33,064 nt of DNA from a virus (IMGVR_UViG_3300033388_002208:1-33064), one strand, 5' to 3'; shown: positions 24,457 through 30,388, counted from the stretch's first letter. Made by a program: numbers and translations. Notes: generated from the letters alone by a model not told the origin.

Positions 24457-24691
24457 CAGCCCTCTTTTTATTGCCAGCCTTTGCGCGTGTGAAATGGTCT
24501 CTTTTTATATCTAAAATATGCTTAACAAAAAGCAAGCAAAGCACACCAAAACCCAAAACAGTGGTCATTTCATCAATAACTGGCTCTATATGAGAGAACC
24601 ACTTATTAGACATAATACCAGTAGTGACAGCCGCCTGAACCTTTGGGTTGTTAATTACCACTTCTACTATTTGTTTTGCGCTGTCGCTCAT
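24449..24691 (-). CDS. Putative small membrane protein, holin-like (80 aa)
   Basis: An 80-residue protein with a polar N-terminal helix (1-40, KQIVEVVINNPKVQAAVTTGI), one strong hydrophobic segment at about 43-62 (VLGFGVLCLLFVKHIL) and a basic C-terminus (KRDHFTRAKAGNKKR). Single-span holins and antiholins look similar, and the cluster next to an amidase supports that, but no family signature confirms it. It overlaps both neighbours by four to eight bases. The separate 3-TM holin near the left edge could be the main holin, in which case this one may be an antiholin or unrelated. Confidence 0.5.
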   Translation of the reverse strand: MSDSAKQIVEVVINNPKVQAAVTTGIMSNKWFSHIEPVIDEMTTVLGFGVLCLLFVKHILDIKRDHFTRAKAGNKKRADD

Positions 24692-25182
24692 TTGAAAGCC
24701 TTTTTGCTTTGTAAGATTTTACGATTGACAAAAGCTGCTTTAATGCCGCCAATGACATGACTATCAGAAATAATCCGTTTGACAGTATCTCTAATTCCAT
24801 TTAATACTCCTCTTGGGAGTATAGCAACCAACTGAAGTGTCAGTAGCAGAAACGCGACTTTATTATAAATAGTCTGATCATAATAACAAGACCACCACGT
24901 CAACCCCAAAAAATAACTTCCAAAAAAACTAAACCAAACCGTATTGCATAAAATCATAGCGTAGCTACAAGCGGCGGCGGGTTTATTTCTTGACTGTAAC
25001 ATGTACGCAACAACCAAGTTTAATAATGATGAGCTAGTGTAATAATCCATCGCTGGCAATGGTATAACAATAAACTGATAAAACAGGTATGCAACAAATA
25101 AAACAAGGGCATCAAGAGTTGACGCCCTTATAAATATAAGTCGATATATAATAAAAACTATAATCCACTGGGCTATATCCAT
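24688..25182 (-). CDS. Polytopic membrane protein, unknown (164 aa)
   Basis: A 164-residue very hydrophobic protein with four or five membrane segments: about 3-18, 24-44, 51-64, 70-95 and 105-122. A basic amphipathic C-terminal tail (about 130-164) follows. Rich in Tyr, Phe and Trp and with a few cysteines. It is translated from an ATG overlapping the end of the small Gly-rich gene region and overlaps the next holin-like gene. No family recognised. A role in lysis timing, superinfection exclusion or membrane remodelling are options; nothing in the sequence decides. Confidence 0.55.
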   Translation of the reverse strand: MDIAQWIIVFIIYRLIFIRASTLDALVLFVAYLFYQFIVIPLPAMDYYTSSSLLNLVVAYMLQSRNKPAAACSYAMILCNTVWFSFFGSYFLGLTWWSCYYDQTIYNKVAFLLLTLQLVAILPRGVLNGIRDTVKRIISDSHVIGGIKAAFVNRKILQSKKAFK

Positions 25183-25185
25183 TTA

Positions 25186-25362
25186 TTACCCAGCTGCACC
25201 AGCCGCACCGACAGCACCGACCGCACCTTCATCCTTCTTGGCCTGCCTAGCTTTTCTGGCTCGTCTAGCTTTTTTCTTTCTTTTTTTCTCCGCCTCTTCC
25301 TCAATAGACAATGTTGATTTAGGTAGTGAAGGTCCATTTCCGCCAATTGATGTACAGCTCAT
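25186..25362 (-). CDS. Small Lys/Arg-rich protein with Gly-Ala tail (58 aa)
   Basis: A 58-residue protein: MSCTSIGGNGPSLP start, an acidic patch, a very basic helix (EKKRKKKARRARKARQAKK) and a collagen-like GAVGAVGAAGAAG end. Proteins of this style (short cysteine-containing start, charged middle, Ala/Gly end) are common around podovirus virion and lysis genes but their role is unknown. It heads the membrane cluster, about 24 nt downstream of an extended -10 promoter. The start codon is preceded by a weak GGAT ribosome-binding site. Confidence 0.6.
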   Translation of the reverse strand: MSCTSIGGNGPSLPKSTLSIEEEAEKKRKKKARRARKARQAKKDEGAVGAVGAAGAAG

Positions 25363-25392
25363 AACATATCCGCTTTATTTAAGTATATTTGT

Positions 25393-25401
25393 ATTATATC
25401 A
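25393..25401 (-). promoter_or_regulatory. Extended -10 promoter for the membrane cluster
   Basis: On the minus strand TGATATAAT (TGnTATAAT) is an extended -10 element with a perfect TATAAT. No good -35 lies 16-18 bp upstream, which is usual for this class. It stands just downstream of the amidase stop and about 24 nt before the start codon at 25362. It would serve the genes from 25186 leftward and perhaps the virion operon. Confidence 0.5.
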
Positions 25402-25404
25402 TTA

Positions 25405-25788
25405 TTATCTAGTGAATGCATTACTGAGCCATTCTTGCACATCGAACCCTGGACAAGCCTTTGATGATATCTCATTATGCCCAATAATCTTAGCGTCTGG
25501 GTATTTACTGTATAACTCGTTTATCAATGTTTTCAGTGACACCCATTGAGCATCGCTAAATTCATCAGTACCAATCAGACAAACACCTACCGAATCTTTA
25601 TTGTAGCCCATAGCATGAGAGCCTTGCCAATAATCAGGCCGTCCATTTTGAATCTCACCTGATACACATATGACCTTATGATACCCGATACCGTCCCAAC
25701 CTCTTTCCAAGTGCCAGCGGTGAATATCTTCTGCTGTATCTGGCCGTCCGTTTGGAGTTGCTGAGCAATGAATAATTATTTTCTTCAT
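25405..25788 (-). CDS. T7-lysozyme-like N-acetylmuramoyl-L-alanine amidase (endolysin)
   Basis: A 127-residue Amidase_2 enzyme that cuts the amide bond between MurNAc and L-Ala of peptidoglycan. Zinc ligands are His7 (IIIHCSAT), His104 and Cys112 (GHNEISSKACPGFD); Tyr36 (GIGYHKV) and Lys110 fit the catalytic Tyr and Lys of T7 lysozyme. The 6- and 8-residue spacing His-Lys-Cys is the same as in T7. I start at the ATG at 25788, with AAGGA upstream and the family start MKKIIIHCSAT; the open frame runs 19 codons further without support. T7 lysozyme also inhibits T7 RNA polymerase, but no such polymerase is in this window. It has no signal peptide, so it needs a holin. Confidence 0.93.
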   Translation of the reverse strand: MKKIIIHCSATPNGRPDTAEDIHRWHLERGWDGIGYHKVICVSGEIQNGRPDYWQGSHAMGYNKDSVGVCLIGTDEFSDAQWVSLKTLINELYSKYPDAKIIGHNEISSKACPGFDVQEWLSNAFTR

Positions 25789-25847
25789 CTTTTTTATCCT
25801 TAATCTTTCTAAGTCATCGACTATTATCGTTGTTTTGAATGTCATAA

Positions 25848-26069
25848 TTACTTTACTTGTGTTAATGGCGCATTACGGCACCACCACTTATAAGCTTTCC
25901 ATATTCTAAATTTCTGCAAAAACCCCATATACATGCCACTTTCATAAGGCCTACAGCAACCAAGCCCGTTTGCAATCCACAACTTAAAACCTGAAGAGTG
26001 CGTAAATACATGTTCGGATATAGACCAATCACCAGGGTCGCTGTAGATGCTGCTAATTAATTCATCCAT
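25848..26069 (-). CDS. Conserved-looking small phage protein, unknown (73 aa)
   Basis: A 73-residue Trp- and aromatic-rich protein: DWSISEHVFTHSSGFKLWIANG, then MGFLQKFRIWKAYKWWC. The start (SIYSDP.DW) and the WIANG segment are recalled from many small phage proteins of unknown function near replication and lysis genes, though I cannot name the family. GGAG lies 9 nt before the ATG. It is 2-3 bases from the open frame of the amidase. It follows the terminator behind ssb, so it needs its own promoter or read-through. Confidence 0.6.
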   Translation of the reverse strand: MDELISSIYSDPGDWSISEHVFTHSSGFKLWIANGLGCCRPYESGMYMGFLQKFRIWKAYKWWCRNAPLTQVK

Positions 26070-26084
26070 CTTTATATCTCCAAT

Positions 26085-26125
26085 TAATTATAAAATAGCA
26101 GGCAACATACAATAGTAGTTGCCTG
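26085..26125 (-). terminator. Terminator after the ssb gene
   Basis: On the minus strand an 8-bp stem CAGGCAAC/GTTGCCTG (26125-26118 and 26106-26099) with an 11-nt loop is followed by CTATTTTATAATTA. The U-run is interrupted, so it may be leaky. It lies eight bases past the ssb stop. Confidence 0.55.
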
Positions 26126-26133
26126 TTTAAATG

Positions 26134-26613
26134 CTACCCGTTGTTTTGATAATTTGGCGGCGCTTGTTGAAAGCTACTTTGATTACCTTGTTGTTGTGGC
26201 GCTTGTTGTTGAAATCCCCCTTGCGGCTGCTGCTGTTGCGGTTGAAATCCTTGGCTTTGTTGTTGAGTTTGCACTTGCTGCTGACTCTGTACTTGCTGCC
26301 CAGTATGAACATAACCTAATCTAGCGTTAAGCATATCAATTGATAATAATTGCCCGTTTTGACCATCAAAGCTATCAATCTTTAATTGATCACATGATAC
26401 CTCTACCACTGAATTTTCAACTAATGCGCTTTGATAAAACTGAATTTGCCCTGGTGACTTGGCGAATATAACCGCCGAATAATTACACCATGCGTCTTCT
26501 TTTGTTTTTGGGTCACGGTATTTTACGCCTAAACGAATACCAAACCCTGTAGATTCGCCTGCTTGAAATACGTTTGCGGCCTTGTTTAATTTACCTGTTA
26601 TAGTTGTCGCCAT
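26134..26613 (-). CDS. ssb: Single-stranded DNA-binding protein with Gln-rich tail
   Basis: A 159-residue protein. Residues 1-103 look like an OB-fold SSB core (ITGKLNKAANVFQAGESTGFGIRLGVKYRD, CNYSAVIFAKSPGQIQFYQ, VENSVVEVSCDQLKI). Residues 104-159 are almost all Gln, Pro, Gly, Asn and Ser. Bacterial SSBs end in an acidic DDDIPF-like tip that recruits partners; this one ends in NYQNNG without it, so it may not use host SSB partners. It lies directly after the RecT-like gene, a common pairing, and would coat single strands for annealing. The stop is eight bases before a terminator hairpin. Confidence 0.8.
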   Translation of the reverse strand: MATTITGKLNKAANVFQAGESTGFGIRLGVKYRDPKTKEDAWCNYSAVIFAKSPGQIQFYQSALVENSVVEVSCDQLKIDSFDGQNGQLLSIDMLNARLGYVHTGQQVQSQQQVQTQQQSQGFQPQQQQPQGGFQQQAPQQQGNQSSFQQAPPNYQNNG

Positions 26614-26634
26614 TTTCTTTTATCTCCTAGTTAT

Positions 26635-27600
26635 TTAATTAATTCTTGCTTTAATGCCGTTATTTATTATCTGTAATTCTAAATCACTCAACTCTTCTTT
26701 TGCTTCGTTTATTGCTGATTCGTCGTCACCCTCAAATATTCGCTTGTACTCAAAAAACAAATCTCTAGCCTTTTTTAATATTGATGAAATTTTTGTTTTA
26801 TGCCCTTTAGGGAAGTTTCTATAAATATACTGTGATACTTCCTCATCTTCTCTGTACTGCTCAATGTAACCCCACAACACCAAAGGTTCGCCATTGTTAT
26901 CATAAAGCGAATTGAACTTATCTGAATACTCTTTACGGGTATCTTCTAGCCCTTCGTTGTTATCAGTGTTTAAGTGATGGATGGCATCGTTTAGTCTTTC
27001 TATAGCTGGCCAGTATTTAGCTGCACGTTTAACAACTGTTTTTCTGGCCATTTCATTCCAGTGGGTTTTCCATGGCCCATTCTTGGCTTTAGATGAGTTC
27101 TGAACGGTAACAATATCGGCGTGTGACATTTCATCCGTTAAATAATCACCATGACAAGTCTTAACTGTACAGTAAGCACCAATCACATTACCCCTATCAC
27201 CAAACGGACTATAAGAATGGTCAGGTGCCTTGTCTAAACCTTTATTTTTGTAAGTGTCGTTACTGTGAACTAACTTACATTGACCCCATAGAATTGAGCC
27301 TGTTGACATTGCTAGGTGCATTAGCCCCATATAAGATATGTCTAAACAAATCTTTCCATCTCTAGGTACCAAGTAAGCATGTTTCTGTGCTGGGTTTAAA
27401 CTAATACCAATTGACGCAACATTAATAATTGCCGCCTGTAAACTGGCTGTATTTTTTTGAGCCGTAGAAAGCAGAAAGCTATTACCGTTGAAAGCCTGTA
27501 TAGCAAATTGCTTTTCTTTCTCCCAAGATATCCCTTTATCAGTGATAGCAGGTAGAAATAATTCCTTTTGACTCTCTATGTATGTTACTAAATCACTCAC
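26635..27600 (-). CDS. recT: RecT-family single-strand annealing protein
   Basis: A 321-residue protein with RecT-like features in the first 210 residues: LQAAIINVASIGISLNPAQKHAYLVPRDGKICLDISYMGLMHLAM, where the A...GL..NP....YLVP and D..Y.G....A are family-typical, and GPWKTHWNEMARKTVVKRAAKYWP, the M..KT..K...K.WP core. The C-terminus is acidic and helical. RecT proteins anneal complementary strands, usually with an exonuclease partner, which I do not see in this window. I choose GTG at 27600 (AGGGG 8 nt upstream) because the earlier GTG at 27609 lacks a spaced site. The start overlaps the stop of the previous gene. Confidence 0.85.
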   Translation of the reverse strand: MSDLVTYIESQKELFLPAITDKGISWEKEKQFAIQAFNGNSFLLSTAQKNTASLQAAIINVASIGISLNPAQKHAYLVPRDGKICLDISYMGLMHLAMSTGSILWGQCKLVHSNDTYKNKGLDKAPDHSYSPFGDRGNVIGAYCTVKTCHGDYLTDEMSHADIVTVQNSSKAKNGPWKTHWNEMARKTVVKRAAKYWPAIERLNDAIHHLNTDNNEGLEDTRKEYSDKFNSLYDNNGEPLVLWGYIEQYREDEEVSQYIYRNFPKGHKTKISSILKKARDLFFEYKRIFEGDDESAINEAKEELSDLELQIINNGIKARIN

Positions 27601-27970
27601 AACTAACACCCCTTAATTTCTGTATAGCATCCAGCTTGTTATTGATAGCCCCGCTTATTTGACTAACACTGTCATATTGATTGCCTTTAATTTCATTCAG
27701 CAAGTTAATTAGTGTTAGTGATTCTGTAGCCATAACTAAATCATTTATTAAATCATCGCCATCTACATCTGTGTCAGCGTATCGCCATTGAGTTAAACCA
27801 TCATCAAGCATTACATTCTTGATTGATTCGCCATCAAATCTAGCGTTATATTTCACAACTACATGTTGCTTACTAGTTTTATCTGCTGGAAATTCTCTAC
27901 TTGTGTTCTTTGCTATAACCTCTCTATCTGCGAGAGGTGCAACTGCTTCTGTGTTAAACCATGTACTCAT
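27593..27970 (-). CDS. Unknown protein in the recombination operon (125 aa)
   Basis: A 125-residue acidic protein. The first half is basic and beta-like (EFPADKTSKQHVVVKYNARFDG), and the middle has DTDVDGDDLINDLVM. It lies between the zinc-ribbon gene and recT with the usual overlap; AAGGGG precedes the ATG at 11 nt. Its place fits an accessory to RecT or SSB. No exonuclease or ATPase motif is visible. Family not recognised. Confidence 0.6.
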   Translation of the reverse strand: MSTWFNTEAVAPLADREVIAKNTSREFPADKTSKQHVVVKYNARFDGESIKNVMLDDGLTQWRYADTDVDGDDLINDLVMATESLTLINLLNEIKGNQYDSVSQISGAINNKLDAIQKLRGVSCE

Positions 27971-27983
27971 AATTATCTACCCC

Positions 27984-28136
27984 TTAAAAATCATCGTGAG
28001 TAATTTCTCTCACATAACCACATTCATCACACACCAAATCAAAAACATTGTCATAAGTCATTATCCCACCACACTCTGAACAATAAATCTCGTCATCATC
28101 ACAGTGTTTAGCTATTTGATTGTCTATGCCGCACAT
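27984..28136 (-). CDS. Small zinc-ribbon protein (50 aa)
   Basis: A 50-residue protein with Cys19-x-x-Cys22 and Cys36-x-x-Cys39, a zinc ribbon spaced by 13 residues, plus acidic surroundings and a DDF end. The longer frame to 28208 lacks a ribosome-binding site; ATG at 28136 has GGAAAAG upstream. Zinc ribbons of this size bind DNA, RNA or polymerase parts; here the target is unknown. It is the first gene of the leftward recombination operon, next to the divergent promoter region at 28137-28289. Confidence 0.7.
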   Translation of the reverse strand: MCGIDNQIAKHCDDDEIYCSECGGIMTYDNVFDLVCDECGYVREITHDDF

Positions 28137-28204
28137 AATTCTTTTCCGCTTCGCTGTTGATGTAGTAACTTTAGCAAACAGAATTAAACCTTGCAAGTGT
28201 TTTA

Positions 28205-28218
28205 TCAAATTAATTTGA
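28205..28218. promoter_or_regulatory. Perfect 14-bp palindrome, candidate operator
   Basis: TCAAATTAATTTGA is a perfect 14-bp palindrome in the divergent intergenic region, between the zinc-ribbon gene (minus) and the HTH gene (plus). Such sites often bind a dimeric HTH protein; the product of 28290-28502 is the nearest candidate. Confidence 0.5.
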
Positions 28219-28230
28219 GTTTATTATTAT

Positions 28231-28259
28231 TTGACAATCACACTATATAGTAGTAGATT
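28231..28259 (+). promoter_or_regulatory. Sigma-70 promoter for the HTH operon with a palindrome in the spacer
   Basis: TTGACA (28231-28236), 17 bp and TAGATT (28254-28259) lie about 30 bp before the HTH start. The spacer contains the perfect 10-bp palindrome ACTATATAGT (28242-28251), so polymerase and a repressor would compete. On the opposite strand several weak -35/-10 pairs exist (for example TTGATA then TAATTC 16 bp away), probably serving the recombination operon. Confidence 0.6.
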
Positions 28260-28289
28260 TAACGTATCATTTAAATAACAGGGGTTATC

Positions 28290-28502
28290 ATGGAAAACAG
28301 AGAGTTAAAAAGAATCATTCAAGAGGCAGCAGAAGATAGAGGTATTAATGGCATTATGGAACTAACTAGCTTATGTGATATTAGCTATGAGAGAGTATCA
28401 AGAGTATTCGGCGGCAGTGTTACAGCCAAATTATGTGATGTAGCTCATGTTGCTAGTGTTCTCGGGTTAAAGATTAAATTTGTTGAGATAGGTAAAGATT
28501 AA
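28290..28502 (+). CDS. Small HTH regulator, Cro/CI-like
   Basis: A 70-residue protein with a lambda-repressor-type HTH: helix (GINGIMELTSLC), turn and recognition helix (ISYERVSRVFGG), then a third helix (VAHVASVLGLKIKFVEI). Its size equals Cro-like repressors. AGGGG precedes the ATG. It is transcribed away from the recombination operon, from a promoter with a palindrome inside the spacer, so it is likely to repress itself and possibly the leftward genes. There is no visible CI-type cleavage domain. It is followed by two small genes and a terminator. Confidence 0.75.
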   Translation: MENRELKRIIQEAAEDRGINGIMELTSLCDISYERVSRVFGGSVTAKLCDVAHVASVLGLKIKFVEIGKD

Positions 28503-28525
28503 CTTTCAAAAACCAAGGATGAATC

Positions 28526-28705
28526 ATGATTAACACAATGAATAGTGAGTCAGCAAAAGAACTAAACAAAAACCGCATTTGTAAAATGCAGGAGGCGCAC
28601 GACATTATTGAAGCAAAGGAATACAAGAAGAGATTAGCACTCGAGCTTAAGAAGCACAATCTCGAACTTGAAAAGCTTAGTGGCGATTACGCCTTGGATT
28701 ATTAA
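28526..28705 (+). CDS. Small coiled-coil protein in the HTH operon (59 aa)
   Basis: A 59-residue, highly charged helical protein (IIEAKEYKKRLALELKKHNLELEKL). AAGGA lies upstream of the ATG. It sits between the HTH regulator and another small gene in the same operon, 23 bases after the first. Function unknown; charge pattern suggests a coiled coil. Just short enough to be missed by simple ORF cut-offs. Confidence 0.55.
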   Translation: MINTMNSESAKELNKNRICKMQEAHDIIEAKEYKKRLALELKKHNLELEKLSGDYALDY

Positions 28706-28717
28706 AAGGGGAAATTT

Positions 28718-28918
28718 ATGGCGGTTTTAGATATAAAGTTTAACGTAGGTGATAACAATACTAGCGGTATGCTAGATACTACAATAGAATCAAGAATTAA
28801 GCTTGAGTTAACATCCGCTATTCGTGCATACACACAAGCTAATGAACATAGTATATTAAAGGACGGGGGAATAGTTAAAATAGAGTTGATGAAATCACGA
28901 AAACGAGGGGTGAGTTGA
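28718..28918 (+). CDS. Small protein of unknown function in the HTH operon (66 aa)
   Basis: A 66-residue protein: beta-like start (AVLDIKFNVGDNN), a helix (IESRIKLELTSAIRAYTQAN) and a beta/basic end (GIVKIELMKSRKRG). AAAAGGGG lies before its ATG. It is the last gene of the operon, followed after ten bases by a good terminator. No family is recognised; the layout could be a small dimeric or DNA-binding protein. Confidence 0.55.
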   Translation: MAVLDIKFNVGDNNTSGMLDTTIESRIKLELTSAIRAYTQANEHSILKDGGIVKIELMKSRKRGVS

Positions 28919-28928
28919 TAGATTAGAT

Positions 28929-28951
28929 AGCCGCTTAATTGCGGCTTTTCT
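28929..28951 (+). terminator. Terminator of the HTH operon
   Basis: AGCCGC (28929-28934) and GCGGCT (28941-28946) make a perfect 6-bp GC-rich stem with loop TTAATT, followed by TTTTCTTT on the plus strand. It ends the short rightward operon just before the convergent minus-strand gene at 28952. Confidence 0.85.
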
Positions 28952-29218
28952 TTAACTATTATTTGATGTTACGTGATAAACAAACACGAAACGACCACCA
29001 ACAACCTTGAAGTGCCTCTGTAATGACTCTCTGTTTTCAGAGAAGCAGCGACCACCCAAGCACACCCCTATTTTTTTTAACTCCTTTAGCTCATTATCAC
29101 TTACTTTTACCTCATAAGTCCCTACATCATACTCGTTACCCATAATACCAGTGGCAATAAATCTTATTATGTAGTGTCGCTTCTTATATTGAAATAGCCA
29201 TTTAATGAATTTATCCAT
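28952..29218 (-). CDS. Unknown basic protein (88 aa)
   Basis: An 88-residue basic protein with aromatic residues and two cysteines (GVCLGGRCFSENRES). The start (FIKWLFQYKKRHYIIRF) is hydrophobic-basic and the end beta-like (HFKVVGGRFVFVYHV). A consensus-like GGAGG stands 8 nt before the ATG, a strong site. It is the last gene of the leftward early operon and converges on the HTH operon. No family recognised. Confidence 0.6.
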   Translation of the reverse strand: MDKFIKWLFQYKKRHYIIRFIATGIMGNEYDVGTYEVKVSDNELKELKKIGVCLGGRCFSENRESLQRHFKVVGGRFVFVYHVTSNNS

Positions 29219-29239
29219 TACTCTATCCTCCGTTAAAAT

Positions 29240-29416
29240 TTAATTTAAATCTTTAATCATTGCGCCGAGTGTTGCTATTTCTCTTTTCATCAATTCTTGC
29301 TCATCAACTAATTTTTTCATTGCCCACTTGTTTTTTTGGCACTCGTACTTTGGCTTATCTTGCTCTTTTGTTAGTTTATCCCTGATGCGGTTAACGACTT
29401 CTTTTTTTACATTCAT
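29240..29416 (-). CDS. Small basic helical protein, unknown (58 aa)
   Basis: A 58-residue Lys-rich helical protein (NVKKEVVNRIRDKLTKEQDK, then KKLVDEQELMKREIATLGAM). I place the start at the ATG at 29416, with GGAG about 9 nt upstream; eight earlier codons are open but lack a ribosome-binding site. It lies just downstream of a promoter at 29471-29499 and of the large non-coding tract. No family recognised. Confidence 0.6.
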   Translation of the reverse strand: MNVKKEVVNRIRDKLTKEQDKPKYECQKNKWAMKKLVDEQELMKREIATLGAMIKDLN

Positions 29417-29470
29417 TGTATTTACTCCATAAGGTGACATTTAAGTACGTTGGTTGGTAAGCCAAGGAAC

Positions 29471-29499
29471 CTAATATTTAATTTATAATAACTGGTCAA
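29471..29499 (-). promoter_or_regulatory. Promoter-like sequence before the gene at 29416
   Basis: On the minus strand TTGACC (29499-29494), 17 bp and TATTAG (29476-29471) resemble a sigma-70 promoter, about 55 bp upstream of the start codon. It could fire the two small leftward genes independently of the promoter at 30068-30095. Confidence 0.45.
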
Positions 29500-29751
29500 A
29501 TATAAATAACTTTATCGAGCAAAGTTTAAAGTCTTATCAGGACTGGTAACATTAATGAGCTTATTGTTTTGTTAATGCAGCTTCAACATCTGCTTATCTC
29601 TATAATGATCTTACCAACACATACTCGTTTATCCACCACTACCCATAGTTACTTAGGGGTTAGGCTACCGTACTTGTCCAATCCTGATTCACATCGTTAT
29701 TGCGCCGCATCCTTACGACTAGTAGGTTATTTATATCGGCAGTGTGGTTAA

Positions 29752-29834
29752 TCTGTATTGTGAAGTGAGCTAAACCGATTGATGGTTATCGCGAATTAAC
29801 CAATCGCATGAATAGCTCACTTCACTAATACAGA
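29752..29834. repeat. 83-bp near-perfect hairpin (21-bp arms)
   Basis: Left arm 29752-29772 and right arm 29813-29834 are reverse complements over 21 bases with a single one-base bulge (T29826). Inside them CGATTG (29776-29781) pairs CAATCG (29801-29806) and GTTA (29785-29788) pairs TAAC (29797-29800) around the loop. No target-site duplication is seen. It may be a structured RNA arm, a cruciform origin element or a small mobile relic. Confidence 0.9.
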
Positions 29835-29912
29835 CTATAAGAAGCTTTGAAAGGGGTGTGCCTGCAAGTGTTATATAGCTCGTTTTAACTTGCTTGTTTT
29901 ACCTACAGACAC

Positions 29913-29938
29913 AAAAAAAGGCTAGTTGTATAAAGCCC
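29913..29938 (-). terminator. Terminator-like hairpin at the end of the structured RNA
   Basis: On the minus strand GGGCT (29938-29934) and AGCCT (29923-29919) form a 5-bp stem, including one G-U, with a 10-nt loop, followed by a run of seven T ending at 29913. Weak alone, but it competes with an alternative upstream pairing. Confidence 0.5.
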
Positions 29939-30061
29939 TAAAACATTTCAGGATGGAATCAAAACGGTGAGAGTTTTTAAACCCTATGCGCTTTAAGACC
30001 TTATACAAATAACCTTTAATGTTTTGATTCCGTTTCACAGCCTCTCACAACTGCGGTTTAC
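29913..30061 (-). ncRNA. Putative structured RNA or attenuator leader (about 150 nt)
   Basis: Bounded by a strong minus-strand promoter (30068-30095) and a terminator-like hairpin with seven T at 29919-29913. It contains complementary segments that cannot all form together. An 11-bp pair is 30021-30031 with 29955-29965. A 7-bp pair is 30042-30048 with 29967-29973. An 8-bp pair is 30001-30008 with 29926-29933, extended by CCTTT/AAAGG (30013-30017 with 29917-29921). An alternative 8-bp pair is 30018-30025 with 29940-29947. The 29926-29933 pair lies in the loop of the terminator hairpin and its extension uses the terminator stem, giving a terminator/antiterminator switch. The pairs are visible in the sequence; RNA function is inferred. 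Confidence 0.6.
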
Positions 30062-30067
30062 AATTAC

Positions 30068-30095
30068 ATTATACTTTATTTATTTTTGTTTTCAA
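30068..30095 (-). promoter_or_regulatory. Strong sigma-70 promoter upstream of the structured RNA
   Basis: On the minus strand TTGAAA (30095-30090), a 16-bp spacer and a perfect TATAAT (30073-30068). Predicted start near 30061. No gene lies immediately downstream for 640 bp, which is why an RNA or long leader is the best reading. It begins eight bases past the stop of the gene at 30104-30382. Confidence 0.75.
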
Positions 30096-30103
30096 GTTTA
30101 AAT

Positions 30104-30382
30104 CTAAATACAACCACCACAATGACCCCAATCTACCTGTGAATTCACTGCATCCTCTATCGGCTGCCTTAGCTTTTCTGGCAACAAGTCAGGCCAAGCG
30201 GTCAGCGTCCATTCACCACTTGATACCTGTTCATTCCAATCACCATCAAAACCTACCGACCCACCAGGCGACATACAATAATCAGGGAAGACCCACTTAA
30301 CCCCGTCAATAATAGCAATTAACTTCCCATTACATAGGTTTGGGTATTCCCCGTCATATATGATTTTTATTTCATCACTCAT
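30104..30382 (-). CDS. Unknown acidic protein (92 aa)
   Basis: A 92-residue acidic protein rich in Gly, Trp and Asp, with a beta-like start (IKIIYDGEYPNLCNGKLIAIIDG), the segment FPDYCMSPGGSVGFDGDW and a Cys-containing end (DWGHCGGCI). AGAGG lies before its ATG. Small early proteins of this kind often inhibit or redirect host proteins, but nothing here identifies a target. It is in the leftward early group. Confidence 0.6.
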   Translation of the reverse strand: MSDEIKIIYDGEYPNLCNGKLIAIIDGVKWVFPDYCMSPGGSVGFDGDWNEQVSSGEWTLTAWPDLLPEKLRQPIEDAVNSQVDWGHCGGCI

Positions 30383-30388
30383 ATTCTT

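Larger units (their letters stand above)
29441..29912. other. Non-coding, dyad-rich tract (about 470 bp)
   Basis: No convincing gene in either strand. A 60-codon frame on the plus strand (29569-29751) has no ribosome-binding site and an unlikely composition. The tract is dense in inverted repeats. GTTGGTAAG (29453-29461) is the exact reverse complement of CTTACCAAC (29610-29618). CATTAA/TTAATG flank a short loop near 29551-29576. GCCG (29704-29707) pairs CGGC (29737-29740), with CACA/TGTG and GATT/AATC outside it. The hairpin at 29752-29834 and a GCAAGT/ACTTGC stem (29864-29893) complete it. It could be an origin region, a long structured leader or a structured RNA. Confidence 0.6.

Noticed and set aside
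26127-26319. Short ORFs on both strands over the ssb tail
   Set aside because: They are shadows of the Gln-codon-rich ssb tail.
29569-29751. 60-codon plus-strand ORF in the non-coding tract
   Set aside because: No ribosome-binding site, odd composition, and it crosses several inverted repeats; more likely chance.
29752-29834. Insertion sequence or MITE
   Set aside because: Arms are good but there is no target-site duplication, no transposase and no second copy in the window.
29441-30061. tRNA or tmRNA genes in the non-coding tract
   Set aside because: No T-loop consensus (GTTCGA) and no cloverleaf found on either strand.
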